64,000 nt of DNA from Lycorma delicatula (lineage: Eukaryota; Arthropoda; Insecta; Hemiptera; Fulgoridae). The stretch spans positions 200,024,034 through 200,088,033 of the forward strand of contig NC_134456.1 of NCBI RefSeq assembly GCF_047948215.1. Direction: 5' to 3'. How positions within the stretch are numbered: position 1 is the stretch's first letter; every line of letters begins with the position of its first letter. The translations under genes and the position numbers were made by a program. The notes beneath the pieces are model-generated. The model made no database searches. It was not told the DNA's origin and saw only the letters and a program-made list of their open reading frames with translations. Shown here one piece after another: positions 48,301 through 61,154 of this stretch.

Positions 48301-51300
48301 TATTGGATTATGCATAGTAAAACTGTAACTCACAAAATTATATTTAATAAAATTTCAGTATGTATATTGTTTATTGTTTAATTTTTGCTTTTTTAGTTAT
48401 TATTTTTTTTTCGGCACAATAAAATATTATTTTCATAATGTTAAACATTGGGTTTTCCAATCGGACCTGAATTGGGTACGGGTGAAACATTAAATATTTC
48501 CGACTTGACTCATAAACGAATAATTAATGAAATTATTTAAATCTCTTAATCAATAATTAAATTTTATTTCGAATTCTTTTATCATATTCGATCATATTAA
48601 TTAAATATAACGAAATTAACAAAAATACAGAATATTTTACTTTTAAACGAAACATACAATGTTGATTTTTAATGCAATTATTCTGGTTCAACTCACATTG
48701 AAAATTAATTAATTACAAATACAATTATAATTTAATTAATTAACAGCAATAATAAATTATAAAATAAGATTACTAATTGTAGTTTGTAAATGATATACTA
48801 TAATGAGTATTATACTCGTAAAAGATTCATAATATTAATATATTGATAAAAATAGTATATAAGTGACCTTATTTATTAATGAAAATTATTAATTTTATTT
48901 TTTTATACAGATTTTTTATAATGTTTCAGTTTAAGTTTTAAAGAAAGTACCACAACAATTAATAAAATAATACAAATTTAAGAAACTTTTATTTCAATAA
49001 GTTATATTTTATATTTCATTTAAAGGATTTCATCAATTTGTAGAAAAAAAGTGTAATCTGTAGAAGTATATGGAGTTTGGATAACAGTCAATAATTTACA
49101 ACGCAAGTTACCACAATATAAGAATTTATTTAATTTCCTTATTAAATTTTTGTAATGAAATGACTACTCTCTAAACAAATGTAAGATTAAATTCAATTAT
49201 TGTAATACTGCATTCTAATAATTATTGTAATTCAATTATTATTATTATTATTATTATTCTATCGGAAATCTTTTCTTCTTTATAAATTAATGCTTTCTTG
49301 TGCTATTATTCGTACAGAACTCAACAAATACTTATGTTATATTGCAGAAACATTTTTTAAATACCTTATAAATTAAATTCTTTCTGCCTCCAAAATTTTC
49401 TTTTCTTATTTTGTGCTATTTAATTTTTTTGTTGCAATTTAATTCATTTATTAATTTTTCAATTTATTAATTTTTTTTGCGAAAGTTATCTCTTTCTTAG
49501 TATAAAAAAACGTTTATAAAAAATTTGTTATAATGCTTGTTATAGGCCTAAACTTTTCTAGCAATCTTTAACTAAGGTGAATTTCTTGATACACATTAGC
49601 ATTTTAAGCTCATCAAAATGCAATTGATATTCAATCATAAGCATCGCCTTTATTTTATTCTTCACTGATATTGATTGTATACGGAAGAATGTCACTCAAA
49701 GAAATTAATTCTGATCTGTACTTTTAACCTCAGGTGTTTTTAACGCTTCTCAGCATAATAAAGACTAAGTAATATAATATAAAGTAACAAATAAATATAC
49801 TTCTTTCACATATAAAAAGATAGGTTATACATTTTGCATCTTAGTTATGGAGAATTATCAAATGAACTTTATTAATAATTAATATATTTCAGGTGCATAT
49901 AGAGGTTAACAAGTAATAATAAAAAACAGCTTTACAAATGTATAAAGTGTTTTCGGGAAGAAAGACCACTTATTAAAATTAAAAATTCCATAATTAAATT
50001 ACTTATAACGATTTCCTATATTTTAATAAATAATCTTCGCGAATAAGTAAAGTTTCGTGTAAATATGATTTCCTCACAACCAAAAACAGATCTTTGTCTG
50101 TAATGATGTTCCAATTATCGGTGTAGAATATAGATCAATTAAAGCCCTAACCGAAGTGAAAACGATCGTTAACTTTATGAATTTTAATTAAAAATAAAAT
50201 TCGTTACAAAACAAATACATATCAATTATAATCGATATTATTATAAAGTAAATAGTTAAGATTTGTTTCTTTGTCTACAATAATCTCAGAAACTGCAAAA
50301 CCTTAATAAGCTTAATAATCTTAACCTTAACTTAATTGTACTCACTTCACTCTATCGATTTTACTCTGTTTTAATTTCTCAATTTAATACTACTTTTTAA
50401 TATGATTATTTATTTTTTGTAAATAAATATATCTGCAGAAAATCGTTAATTACAGAGCCACAATGTTAGGAATCTAACTGTTTACGCCAGGTCATCATTA
50501 GATCTGTGATGGAGCGAACGTCTGTTCCATTCACTAAAGTGGAGAAAAATTGGTATATTGTATATAAATTGAATATTTTAACCGTTCCTTTTTAAATCGT
50601 TTTGTAACGTAAAAAAAAAATAATAATAATAATGATATAGAATGTGGAAGCGCCTGATCGCTGTGATTTCTGTATCTTTAACCATCTAGCCTCCTCAATA
50701 AAAAGATTTAAATACTGCAATAATCAAGTAATGAAATGATAAAAATTCATTTTAACCCGAAGAAAAGTAAAAATAACGATTTTTTTTAACTCTAGTCCCT
50801 AATTCTCAAACGATTACTTAAATGGTTTTACCTTTAAAGGCGCAATATAACTGTTTCGGGACTTTTTACTTTCTGGAATAAATAATACCTCAATGTCAAG
50901 GGTCATTCATTAATCCTCGTTCCCTTATTATTTGATAATTAAGAAATTTATTTCATTTGACAATAAAAAATAATGCTATATTCAAGATGATTTTTTTTTT
51001 TTAATTTGCTCTAGTCATGGACTTATGTACTGCTTTCGAAACCTAGTAAAAGAATTAGTTGGGTACGAGTGACCACGGTCTTACGTGGTCTCTCCAGTTC
51101 TTCTTCAATTAAGAAAATTAAATAAATCACAATTAACATAAAATAAATTAATGTTTCCTCACTTTAATATAAACATCTAAAATTAAATTGTCTATATATG
51201 TTGTATACACTCTTTTCATTAGCAGTTCAAAGAAACCTGAAGAAAACAAGTCCATTATCTCCGTTTGTGTCTGTGATATTTTCAATCATCATAATGGAAC

Positions 51301-52148
51301 AAGAGTAACACCGATCATCCAAGATCCAGGAGGAGATAATCTTAAATATGAGTTAAATTTATTATCTTTTATTTTAAAATTTTTACGAAGATAATATTCC
51401 TTGTTTGTTTTTGTTAAATCGTTCGGAATTAATATACACAAATCAATTTAATGGGTTGAAATCAAAACACGTAAAATTTGTAAATGTATCCAAAGGTAGA
51501 TCTTATCACGTTTTCACAGAAACAGTTTTTTTTTTATATATCCGCTGAGAATTTAATTTAGTAAAAAATTTCCAGGTGGGAAAATTGAAGAGCATTAAAC
51601 CTGAAATAATTTTTGTAATATCAATCAAGGGTTATTAACTTTTAAAAAATGTATTCAGAAAGTATTCAGAATCTACTTGACCTTATAATTTGTTTTTTTT
51701 TTTTACGAGAAAAATATTTACATTTTATATTTAAAAAGTGCTGATATTACAACAGGCGTAACATACAATAATTTCAGCGTTAGAAATATTAAATACTAGT
51801 AGCTCAATAATTTATGTTGATAACGTCATCCTTGAAATGATAAGTTCATTTTTGAGTGCTCTTCTTGATATTTAATACAAATTTATTTTTTGATAAAAAA
51901 AGCAACACTATAATACTGTTTTAAAAGACTGGATAACACAGTGTTACTTTATATTCTGGTGACTGTTTCATGTTAGCGCCTTGTACTTATTTCATTGCCA
52001 AATAACAAGTTTTTGTAAAATACTGTAGAGAAAGGTTAAATAATATTTTTTTTTTTGCAGATTATTGACGATTTATTTAACTCTATTTTTTTTAATTTTA
52101 TTAAACAATGTTTTTTTAAATGACTCCCTCCTTAAGTCATATTTTTTT
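48301..52148. other. Long A+T-rich stretch, no supported gene
   Basis: It contains an (ATT)n run at about 49,236-49,258 and an (AAT)n run near 50,611-50,630. A possible isolated exon at 51,223-51,372 is listed separately. No transposon signature was recognised. Confidence 0.55.
51223..51372 (+). other. Very weak candidate exon
   Basis: An acceptor-like tract (CTCTTTTCATTAGCAG, ending near 51,226) precedes an open frame reading KKPEENKSIISVCVCDIF and, further on, GTRVTPIIQDPGGDNLKYEL. It has less biased composition than its surroundings. A donor-like AGTTAAAT lies near 51,350. I cannot name a family, and chance is more likely than not. Confidence 0.15.
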
Positions 52149-52612
52149 ACTTCCTTGTACAAAGTAAAGAAAGTATTGTGTTCGCGAAAAATTTCGGTTT
52201 TCAACGGAAATATCCATTTTGATTAGTTTTGGCGTGAGGTCTGTACGTACGTATGTATGTAACGTACCTACGCATGTACCTATGTATCTCGCATAACTCA
52301 AAAACGATTAGGGTATTGAAATTTTGGATTTATAACATTTAGTTGTGCACCTCCCATTTTGATCGCAATCGATTGAACCAAAAGTGTCCAAAAAATCCCC
52401 ACAAAAAATGGATTTTTAACGTTTTCTTAATTGCAGTAGTAAGCACTCATTGAGAGCTTTTCAACGATATATCACGTAAATGGTACTTATTTTCATTGGT
52501 TCCAGAGTTTTAGCCAAATAAAATTTTAATTAATGAAATATTTGGATCTTACAAGGGGAAGGTACACCGGTTCAAATCAGGCTTCATCTCAGTTTTGTTT
52601 TTTAACTGTTTT
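52149..52612 (+). mobile_element. MITE-M copy, 3' truncated
   Basis: It starts with the family terminus ACTTCCTTGTACAAAGTAAAG. Then come ATTTCGGTTTTCAACGGAAA, a TACGTATG-rich microsatellite, GTTGTGCACCTCCCATTTTG, GCTTTTCAACGATATATCAC, AAATGGTACTTATTTTC and TCTTACAAGGGGAAGG. It stops after GGCTTCATCTC at a poly-T run. The inner hairpin and the far terminus seen in the 27.2-kb copy are missing. It lies in the opposite orientation to the other two copies. Confidence 0.8.
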
Positions 52613-54859
52613 TTTTTTTTTTGTGGGCGAAAAACAGTTTCGTGTTATCATCGCCCGGAAAACAAAAATATAAAATATAAAATCTAATAAGACAAAAACG
52701 AAATTAAAACAAAATAGAAACTTAAAGTAGAACCTTAAAAACAAAATTAAAACTTAAACTAAAATACTAAAAACACAAATATTAACAAACTAATAGGAAA
52801 CTGAACGTTATTCAAGGATGATGTAGAAAATAAGTTCAAATATATTTAGGTAGGTATTTTCTTACTAAAAGTTGAATAAATATTATGGTCAGTTTAGTAC
52901 ATTTTGTGACACCATTTACCTGATTCGTTTACGCTAAGAGAACTAAGTTCCTAACCCTAATTGCACTTAAAAGGTTTGGTGACTTAAAAGAAAGGATAAT
53001 TTTTCAGTAAAATTTCATGTTTCTTTATTACCAAAAAATTAGATAATATAGAATAACACTATCTAGATATTGTGTAATAAATGAAATAGGACGGATTTAC
53101 TAATCATGAAAATGTACAATTTGCTTGTAATAAATTCAAAATTGCAATTGAAGTTAACATTTCTGTGAACACTAATGACTCACTCAAAACACTTATTCGA
53201 CAAACACATCGATGCCCTCTCCCCTTTATACACCCATGCAAAACAGACTCACAAACACACACAAAATTGTGACAGAGAGAGAATTAGTAAAGAGTCGAAA
53301 GGAATGAGTGAAAGAGAAATGATGGCAGAATCATAATTGTTATGTGGTATTAGTACATGTTTAAAGAGCTGCATGATCTAAAATTGGGCTTGCCGCCAGA
53401 TTTGTCTATTTCAACCCGATTATATATGTCAGCCATTATAAACGTAACTGAAGTTCAATATTTCACGTAGTTATAATTGATTCTACAACCACAATTCCAT
53501 CAATAAATCATCAATTTACCAAATGCACGATTTGGTTAGAGTCCCTAACCTACTTATAGATTCAGAATTGCATACAGCATATTAATTATGTATAAGAACA
53601 TCATGGAAAATGTTAAAATCACCACTTGTATTATTGTAGTAAAAAATAATATACCGCTCTAAATATTTTTATTTCAAATTAAATTATTTAATTAGTTTAC
53701 GATAATGAAAACACGATCCTTTTTTGCATTAATTGAGATAAATCTTTATACATATCATCAGGTAATATAACAATTTAAAGTATAATTATATCATTCATGA
53801 AATGAATAAAATTGAACTTCTAAAAAAACTATTTTAATTTAAATTCTATAAACTTTTCATTACAAAAAAATAGCTTTTTAAGTTCAGTATTTATATAATT
53901 CATTAACTAAGTTAAAAAAAAATATCAGATTATAAATAAAGCACGCGCTATTATACACAGAAAGATAAACTAAAACTGTTTATATTGACTCTTGCTGTGG
54001 TTTCATCGTTGCAAATTAACTATTAAAAATTTCCACTTATAATTATTTAAAGGATTTAAAGTATTCAATCATACACTGTACATTTTTATAGCCTTTTAAG
54101 CTGGAAACTTCACTTAAATGTAATAATTTTTACTATTTCAATTTATCTTTAATCAATTCTGAAGCGGAGAATTTAAATTTACGTAACTCTCGTAAAAAAA
54201 GAACTATTCAAAATTACATCAATCTTTATAATTTGCCGGATGATCATCAATACAAATGTAGCAGGCTCATCAATCGTTTTTACGACTGTCAGTCGAATTT
54301 CAGGTCCGAGCGCGTTTTACACATCGGTACAGACACATTCTTCGAACGTCCATACTGCTGCAATTCCATTCGCTGAATAATTGAATCAAACTTTCATACT
54401 GATTCGTATTTAATCTGTTAGTATTTAATACTAAAGGTACATTTTTATTATTTTCCTACTGCAAAGACAATAAAAGTAAAAATAAAACTATAATAAAAGT
54501 AAGTTATTTAAAAAAAAATAAAAATAAAACATTAGAAGCGAGGTTTTATTTTCTAGTGACGTAAACGAATGATTTTACCATGAATTTTGAGCTTCATTTT
54601 TCTGCATCATTGCGTATAAAATTATAATAAATTACTGGTACTAGAAATTATAATATTTTCCCATAACTCTACTCTAATAAAGATTTTTTTTGTACAATTC
54701 TGAATGCTAATCCTTTCTAGTAAAAACATGTAGGAATCAGGTTTTCTCAACGAATTATCTAAATAATAAAAATTCAGAACAAAAATTTAGCACAAAAATT
54801 TATAATTGTGAACCGGAGGAAAACATTGTCGTCATTTATATTTACTATTATTATTATTT
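52613..54859. other. A+T-rich DNA; retroelement-like start at 52,613-52,800
   Basis: Poly-T followed by TTGTGGGCGAAAAACAG (from 52,619), then a run of AAAC/TTAAAAC units, suggests a reversed retroelement tail. The rest shows no gene. The stretch 54,290-54,380 is mildly G+C-richer without a motif. Confidence 0.45.
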
Positions 54860-54874
54860 TCACTCTGAATCATT

Positions 54875-55040
54875 TCTTTTTTCTTTTTTTTTAACCTCAG
54901 AGTCCAAAGTTAAGCATTACTTCAGAGGATGAGATGAATGATTTGTAGCGTGTGTGAAAATGCCATGCCTGACCGGGATTCAAACCCGGGACCTCTGGGT
55001 GAAAGGCCGAGAAGCTACCACTCGCGCCACAGAGGCCGGC
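54875..55040 (-). mobile_element. SINE-A copy with perfect 15-bp TSD
   Basis: TCACTCTGAATCATT occurs at 54,860-54,874 and 55,041-55,055. On the minus strand the element begins GCCGGCCTCTGTGGCGCGAG, has a B box (GGTTTGAATCC) and GGCATGGCATTTTCACAC. Its tail reads TCATCTCATCCTCTGAAG with AATGCTTAACTTTGG, and it ends in poly-A (poly-T on the plus strand at about 54,876-54,893). Confidence 0.95.
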
Positions 55041-55148
55041 TCACTCTGAATCATTGTAAAAGATTTAAAATCGTTCCAGATATAGTGTAAATTTCAGGAT
55101 AAGCTATCGATCCACTACTTTACCTTTTGATGAGAAATAGAATATATA

Positions 55149-56761
55149 CCCATTGTTTGGGATTGGCCGCCCAGGGGTTGTAACTCAATTATTTTAAATG
55201 GTAACACTCTTATGTAATAAAACATTTTAAAGGTTTTTTTTAAGACAAGAGAGTAAATAAATAAATCAATAAAAGTTGGTACGATGTATGTACCCAAAAT
55301 GGCGACGGGATGAAATTTGGATTTTGGAAATTACTAAGTTTAGTAAATTCAAATGATAGAATAAAATAAAAAGAAATTAACTGAATTAAATAAAAATTTA
55401 ATCTAACTTAATTAACATTTTAAAAGTTAAATTTAAATTTTAAAAACGATTGTATTTTTTAACACAACAAAATTGTTTTTGTTCCAGTTTAATAAGTAAA
55501 TAAATAAAAATGTTGTTACCTAATTATGCTGATTAGCTGATCATTGACGGTGTCTTACGATTATTGCAAAAATGACTTACTTCAATTTTGTGTATTCCAT
55601 CTAGTGTTTCATTACTACACTATTAGTTTCTTATGATAATTTCTTGTGATCGGTTGGGTAATTGATTTTGACTAGCTGTACCGCAATCCACTTTTTTTTA
55701 TTTACGTGCTTTTTTTAACTTTTTTGTAATTGTTTTTTACTGAATTAATTTTTTTTCTGCTACCTGCTAATATGGCTATCAACATGACACTTAGTGAACA
55801 GAAGAGGATCACACTTCTAATGATGAGGGGTCTATAGAGTTAGGTGGTATAACGAAGTTTGTGATTTGTTCAAAACAACATTTAATATTCGTAACCCTAT
55901 TTCAAAAGGTTCAGTGTCAAAAACCATCAAATTAATAGAAGAAACAGAGAGCATTATAGGGTAAAACCAAGGAGGCCTAAATCTGCAACAAATAATAACA
56001 AACCGTTAAGAGATTACGCTAGAATTTATTGAGAATCCTCGACTCAAACAACAGCACGAGAACATAACATTACCCAAATTTCAGTGATTGAACATTAAAA
56101 AGGGAAAATTTCAAACCCTTCAAAACACTTGTTGGCTTCAACAAGATGTGCCCCACCTCATCAAAGTCTTCACGTGCATAAATTTTAAATGAATTTTTTC
56201 CTGGAAGATGGAATGGCCGAAGGGGTCAAATAGGATGACTAGCGAGATCACTGACTTGCCATCGGATTACTTTCTAAGTGGCCGATAAAAAAATATTGTT
56301 TGTCATAATGAGCCTCAAGATATTGATGATTTACAAAATAACATTCGAGAATCAGTACAAATTACCACTAGCGAATCGCTGAATCATTCAACTAGTATCA
56401 TCCCTTTACAACTAACTAAAAATATCACTTTCTAACGACAGGAGGACATTTCAGACATCTATTAAGTTGAAATATAAGTAAATAAACAAACGTTATGCTT
56501 AATAAATATTTTTTTAAAAATAAATTTATTCGAAAATATCCATTTAATAAATTTTTTATAACTTTCAGTTCCTTAAATTATCAACGTAGTTTTTGCAAAA
56601 TCCAAAATTTACTTCGCCGCCATTTTGGGTTCATACATTATACCAACTTTTGATTTATAACATTTTCCTTGTTTTAAAGAGACCTTTAAAATGATAACAG
56701 AGTGTTACCGTTTATATTATTTGAGTTACAACTCTTGCCTCCCCCCCCAAAAAGAATGGTT
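55149..56761 (+). mobile_element. Tc1/mariner-superfamily element with long TIRs, internally deleted
   Basis: The ends are inverted repeats of roughly 170-180 bp (55,149-55,329 and 56,592-56,761). They share GTTGTAACTCAA, GGTAACACTC, ATTTTAAAGGT, AAAAGTTGGTA, ATGTATG and ACCCAAAATGGCG. TA flanks both ends (55,147-55,148; 56,762-56,763), the expected target duplication. The interior holds a transposase relic. Confidence 0.88.
55772..56440 (+). pseudogene. Tc1/mariner-type transposase pseudogene
   Basis: The start is ATG at 55,772 (MAINMTLSEQKRITLLMMRG), then a stop. After a frameshift come the first helix-turn-helix (EVCDLFKTTFNIRNPISKG, SVSKTIKLIEET) and the linker RRPKSATNNNK. The reading then jumps to WLQQD, which holds the second catalytic aspartate. 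The central part with the first catalytic aspartate is missing, an internal deletion. After FFPGRWNGRRG comes the third catalytic segment (LPSDYFLSGR, about 56,250-56,280), and then EPQDIDDLQNNIRES. Stops and frameshifts are numerous. The sequence differs clearly from the transposase at 45 kb, so the two elements are separate families. Confidence 0.82.
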
Positions 56762-56763
56762 TA

Positions 56764-57399
56764 TATTGTATTTCTCGTCAAAAGATATAGTATTTGATAC
56801 TATATCTTAAACATTACAGTATTCTACCTAGATCGGTTTTAAAATTGTTGAGGGGTTTCCGTAATTCTGACTTACTCTGTAGTATAAGTTTTGAGCTGTT
56901 ACAATTTTGATTTTGACGTAGAGAAATCCATTTCACACAACCTGGGTACACGTAATTTATTTACGAGCATAGTTGTTTTGCAAATTTATAATTGTGCTAA
57001 ATGTTACGTTTATAACTTGTTAGACGTGTGCTAGGATAATTTGGTTAATATTTCTTTAACTAACTTTTTCTTCATATCGTGTGATTTATTTACAGTTATT
57101 TGACATATATATGTGTTTTTCATGTTTAATCTTCAAAATGCTAAATAATTATGATTATAAAGAAATTAAAATTACAGTTTTGAACATACTATTTCCACCT
57201 ATGGTAGAAGTAGCCCTTGGTCCTAAGTATAAAAAAACTGGTTTTTTACTAGCATTGATTTTAATTTGGAAATAACTCAACAAATGTTCAGCCGTTTAAA
57301 ACGGTGAATGAACGCACACTATAGGACTGAAAACGGATTTATCAAAATATTTGTAGTCTTATTAATAAGAATGGAATTATTATTATTATGTAGGTAATG
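56764..57399. other. A+T-rich DNA, nothing recognised
   Basis: Only a short compositional ORF (57,081-57,275) is present. A TAGGTAATG/TAGG tract lies at about 57,390-57,415. Confidence 0.55.
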
Positions 57400-58130
57400 T
57401 AGGTAGGTAGGTAATGGGTACCATGATTCGACTACCGAAAAATTTTGATATTTCTTCGCGTTTCACATCTCCCAGACCCTACAATTACCGTCAGTTCAAA
57501 AGTTTATATATTCAATTATATATATATATTTCCCTTTATTGTGGACAGGATAACTGCCGTAATTTTGCGCCAGTCACTTCCAAAATCAAGGTCGAGTTCG
57601 TTATGGGTAAAAATCTAACCATGGAGGTGGTATGGGGGCTTTTACGAAAAAAACAAAACATCGCTATAGCTTTCTTAGTAAGTAAAATATCGAATTCGTT
57701 TAAAGTTTCAACTATTACTCTAATAAGAGCCTAAAAACCTATTTAAGTAAAGTTTTTTGATATCACCAACCGTTGGCCCACGGGGTGGAAAAAATGGGGT
57801 TTCTAATAATTAGTTAGATAGTCCTCTAAACACTATCTAAAACTGAACCATTTTTGATGTGATCAGCCCTTACGGCAAGGGATGACCAAAATGTTGCTTT
57901 AATTGTAAGAAGAGGGGGCTTGTAGTACGCGAAACATGTGAAACTTCTTTCACATGCAACCATTGTACTGAGAAAATTTTAAGTTTTTCTTAACTTTAAG
58001 ATGGAAATCTTTTTTATCCCGTACTTAGCACCGATGAAATCTACTTCCGCCTTCCGACATGCAAAAAGGGATTTTTAACTTCATTTATTTCAGTAGATGA
58101 GGTTTTAAATGTATATATAAGTTTTTTTTT
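57400..58130. repeat. Probable old interspersed repeat
   Basis: A less A+T-rich block with the ORF at 57,414-57,734 (106 codons, no recognised domain). It also holds CACGGGGTGGAAAAAATGGGG and a perfect 9-bp stem (TTAGATAGT...ACTATCTAA, 57,814-57,840). No second copy lies in this window, so the repeat status is inferred from style only. Confidence 0.3.
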
Positions 58131-58224
58131 TAAATTACGAATTAAATTTCTATGAAGGAAAATGTTGAATTTGTAATGAATTCCTGCAATTTAATATATA
58201 TTCTTATCTATTTCCCAAGGAAAA

Positions 58225-58885
58225 TTTTTGTAATATTTTCTGTAAAAATATTGTAAAGTGTTCAGTTTGGGCATAAGCGGTATTCACCGGATCTTGACGT
58301 AATGATACCTAAGGAACCCAAAAAACCAGAATTTTAACTTAAAAGGTAAAGGGGATGAGACTGGGGTGAGGCTGTACAACAAGGTCACCCTCAGTATCTC
58401 GAGACTTCGCCTAACTAAGGTCTTATTATTCTTAGGTACATTTTTTAACAATTAAATAATAATAAATAATATTTGCAAAAAAAAAAAAAAAATTACTCCC
58501 CCACCCCAAAAATGATCTAAATAAAGTAGCGACTAAGTGGGTATTCTGCGTCATAGTAACTCCTCTCACCACAAGGAGCGCTAGTGTACCACTGATTTAC
58601 AGCTGTTGTAGTCGTCTCCCTTGTTGTGACGTCACAGGTGAACGATAGAATTAAAGAAATGAATAATATTTAAAGTGTAAAAAAGTATTTAGTGACCGCT
58701 AGTACTACCACATCCACGCGAATGAAATACAATATGCGCGCGTGCTTTAGCTAGAATCATTGAATTAAATAAACAAGAAATATTATATTTAAATAAAATT
58801 ATAAATATTCTAAATTACGTTGTGTGTGTAAGCCGTATATCAGAAAAAAGCCGGGTGACGGGATAGTTCTGCAACTATTTATCAG
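58225..58885 (-). repeat. Repeat-R copy 2 (inverted relative to copy 1)
   Basis: Read on the minus strand from 58,885 it matches 46,881-48,300 from CTGATAAATAGTTGCAGAAC to AAGATCCGGTGAATACCG. It lacks the SINE-B, the inverted-repeat arm and two internal segments of copy 1. It has instead a poly-A/T run at about 58,479-58,494 and a different patch at 58,340-58,440. Confidence 0.75.
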
Positions 58886-61154
58886 CTTCTGTTTTTTTTA
58901 TAAAACCCTTATCTTATTCTTTTGGTAAGTATCATTCTATTAAGAAATAATTTCTTTGCCACAGCTGAAGTGATAAAGATATTTTATCAAAGACCCCCTT
59001 ATCTCTAAAATAATAAACAAAACTATTTTACGATTTTAAAGATAATAACCCATAAGCTTTAAATGTTTAGGTTTTATATCATAAAAGTTATAGATTTTTG
59101 AAATATATTGAAGCAAAAAAAGAATGCTTAAATTTGTTTTTTTTCTTGGGTATTTCTAAAAGTGGACGACGAATTTTTTGCTGTTTAAATGTGTTGGTAA
59201 TGAAGCATATAAATTTTTTTTAACCGTCGGCTAAAAAATTATAACAGTTTAAGCGCTTATGTTATACATTTTACCAATTACTGTAAAGACTTATAATTGA
59301 GCGAGGACAATAAGAAAATATTATCTTTAAGGCAGTTAAGGAATATGTTTTTAGAATTTGTTTTGCTTGTTTCGTTTAAGTAAAATCGCAATATGTTAAA
59401 AAGCAAAGAAAAGGGGTTATTTTTATTTATTCTTTTTTTAGGCAAATTTCTGTAATGAAATAAATTTATCTAGGATAAAAGAAAAATAACAGCGGAATAA
59501 AATTAAATCAATCTTGATTTCTTTTTTTTTATGAAGTTACAAGATTTTTCCTGCTTTTTTTTCTGAGCAAGTTATAAAACTCCATCTCATCAAAAGGTTT
59601 AAAGCGTGACGAGCAGAAGCAATCTGTTTATTTAATTTAAATTTTACAAATTTTGTTTAAACTGAAGGAGGAAAAACGTAATCGCTAACAATTAGCGTAA
59701 AACTAATATAAGAAAAAAATTTTTATAAATATATATTATTTGATTTAATAGAATGTATTCATTTAACTGTATATTCTACATTCATATGTTTTTTGAATAT
59801 TAAATTAATAAATTAATTTCAGTTTCTTAAAATGTAATACTTTGAATTTTATTTTAAATATTATCTAATCGATACTAGATTACGTCTTCATTATTACAGT
59901 TATTATTTTATTGGTACTACGACTTATTGCGGTAAAAAGAAGAAATGTTCGTTCATTTTTCTATTTTGATTGCTTTTATTTATATGCTTAACACTTCATT
60001 ACCGTTTTATTGTGGAAATAATTTATTCCTTGAAACAATTTTATTTCATAAATAAACGTCAGCTCACTGCCTCTGTTTTCATTTACTTTATTTTTACGAC
60101 AATGAAACCTTTTTGTAAAAAAAAATCGTACAAAATAAATGAAGGTGCATTTTATATTCTCTGGGATTAAAAAAGCAAAATTAATAGCATCCATAAAGTG
60201 AGATTAAAATTAGAATTTAAATAAATGTATTCTAGTAAATTAAAGAGTAATATTTAGGGAGTATAATATGTGTCGAGGAAAATCATAAAGCTTTGTACTT
60301 ATATCTTTACTGTAGTAACTTTTTAATCACACTTTATTATAAACATCATATACTAACAGAAAAATAACATACTAACAGAAGAATAAACCTTACCATCAGT
60401 TTCTGTCCTGCAGAAACGTCAAATCAAACTCTTCTTTCAAGTAGTGATATCACTTTTTTCCATAAATAAAAGGTACATTTGAAAAATGTTATTTCATTTC
60501 CTCTGGAACTGCAAATAATACAATGTTGTTTTTTTGGATTTCTTTTCCCTTTACTTATATGAAGATTCTCAACTTATGTATATAACAATATTTATTTTTA
60601 TTTTGAAATTTATAAACGTTTAAATAAATATTATTTCAATTAATTAAAATTAAGCAGTGCGTTTATTAATGAATTCAATTTAAAAAATCTTGGACCGTCA
60701 CTAGAGTTTATAGTTTTTTTAACACTATTTAACATTTAATTTTTTTTCTGCATCATTAAATTAATGTTAATAGAATTTGAAGGAATATATAACTTATTTT
60801 AAACTTCAGAATTCAAAATTTTAAATTTAAAAAAATGATATTTCCAGTATTTTAACAATTTCTTGTCACTCATTATAAATAAATATCAAATGCTGACCTG
60901 TACGTGTAGATCAAGTAGATTAGTTTCAAATTAGGTAGATTTACAATTCACAGACGTCGAGACACATTCATCTGAAATAATGTATGAATTTTTATGTGAA
61001 AATTTGGAGGAAATGGAACGGAATAAAAACTGTTTTTTCTGGAGCGGCGTGAATGTAATTATATCGTTAAGAAAAACACATTTAATTATTAATAATAATT
61101 GTGACATAGTATGGATTGAACTGAATTGTTAAAAAAGAGCCTTGATATCCAATT
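58886..61154. other. A+T-rich DNA, no supported gene
   Basis: ORFs on both strands around 59,970-60,194 overlap each other, and neither has a motif. No repeat was recognised. Confidence 0.55.

Noticed and set aside
57414..57734. 106-codon ORF as a gene
   Set aside because: No recognisable domain. It starts in a small TAGG tandem tract and lies in a block that looks like an old repeat.
59970..60194. Overlapping ORFs on both strands
   Set aside because: Both have low-complexity A+T composition without motifs; neither is supported.
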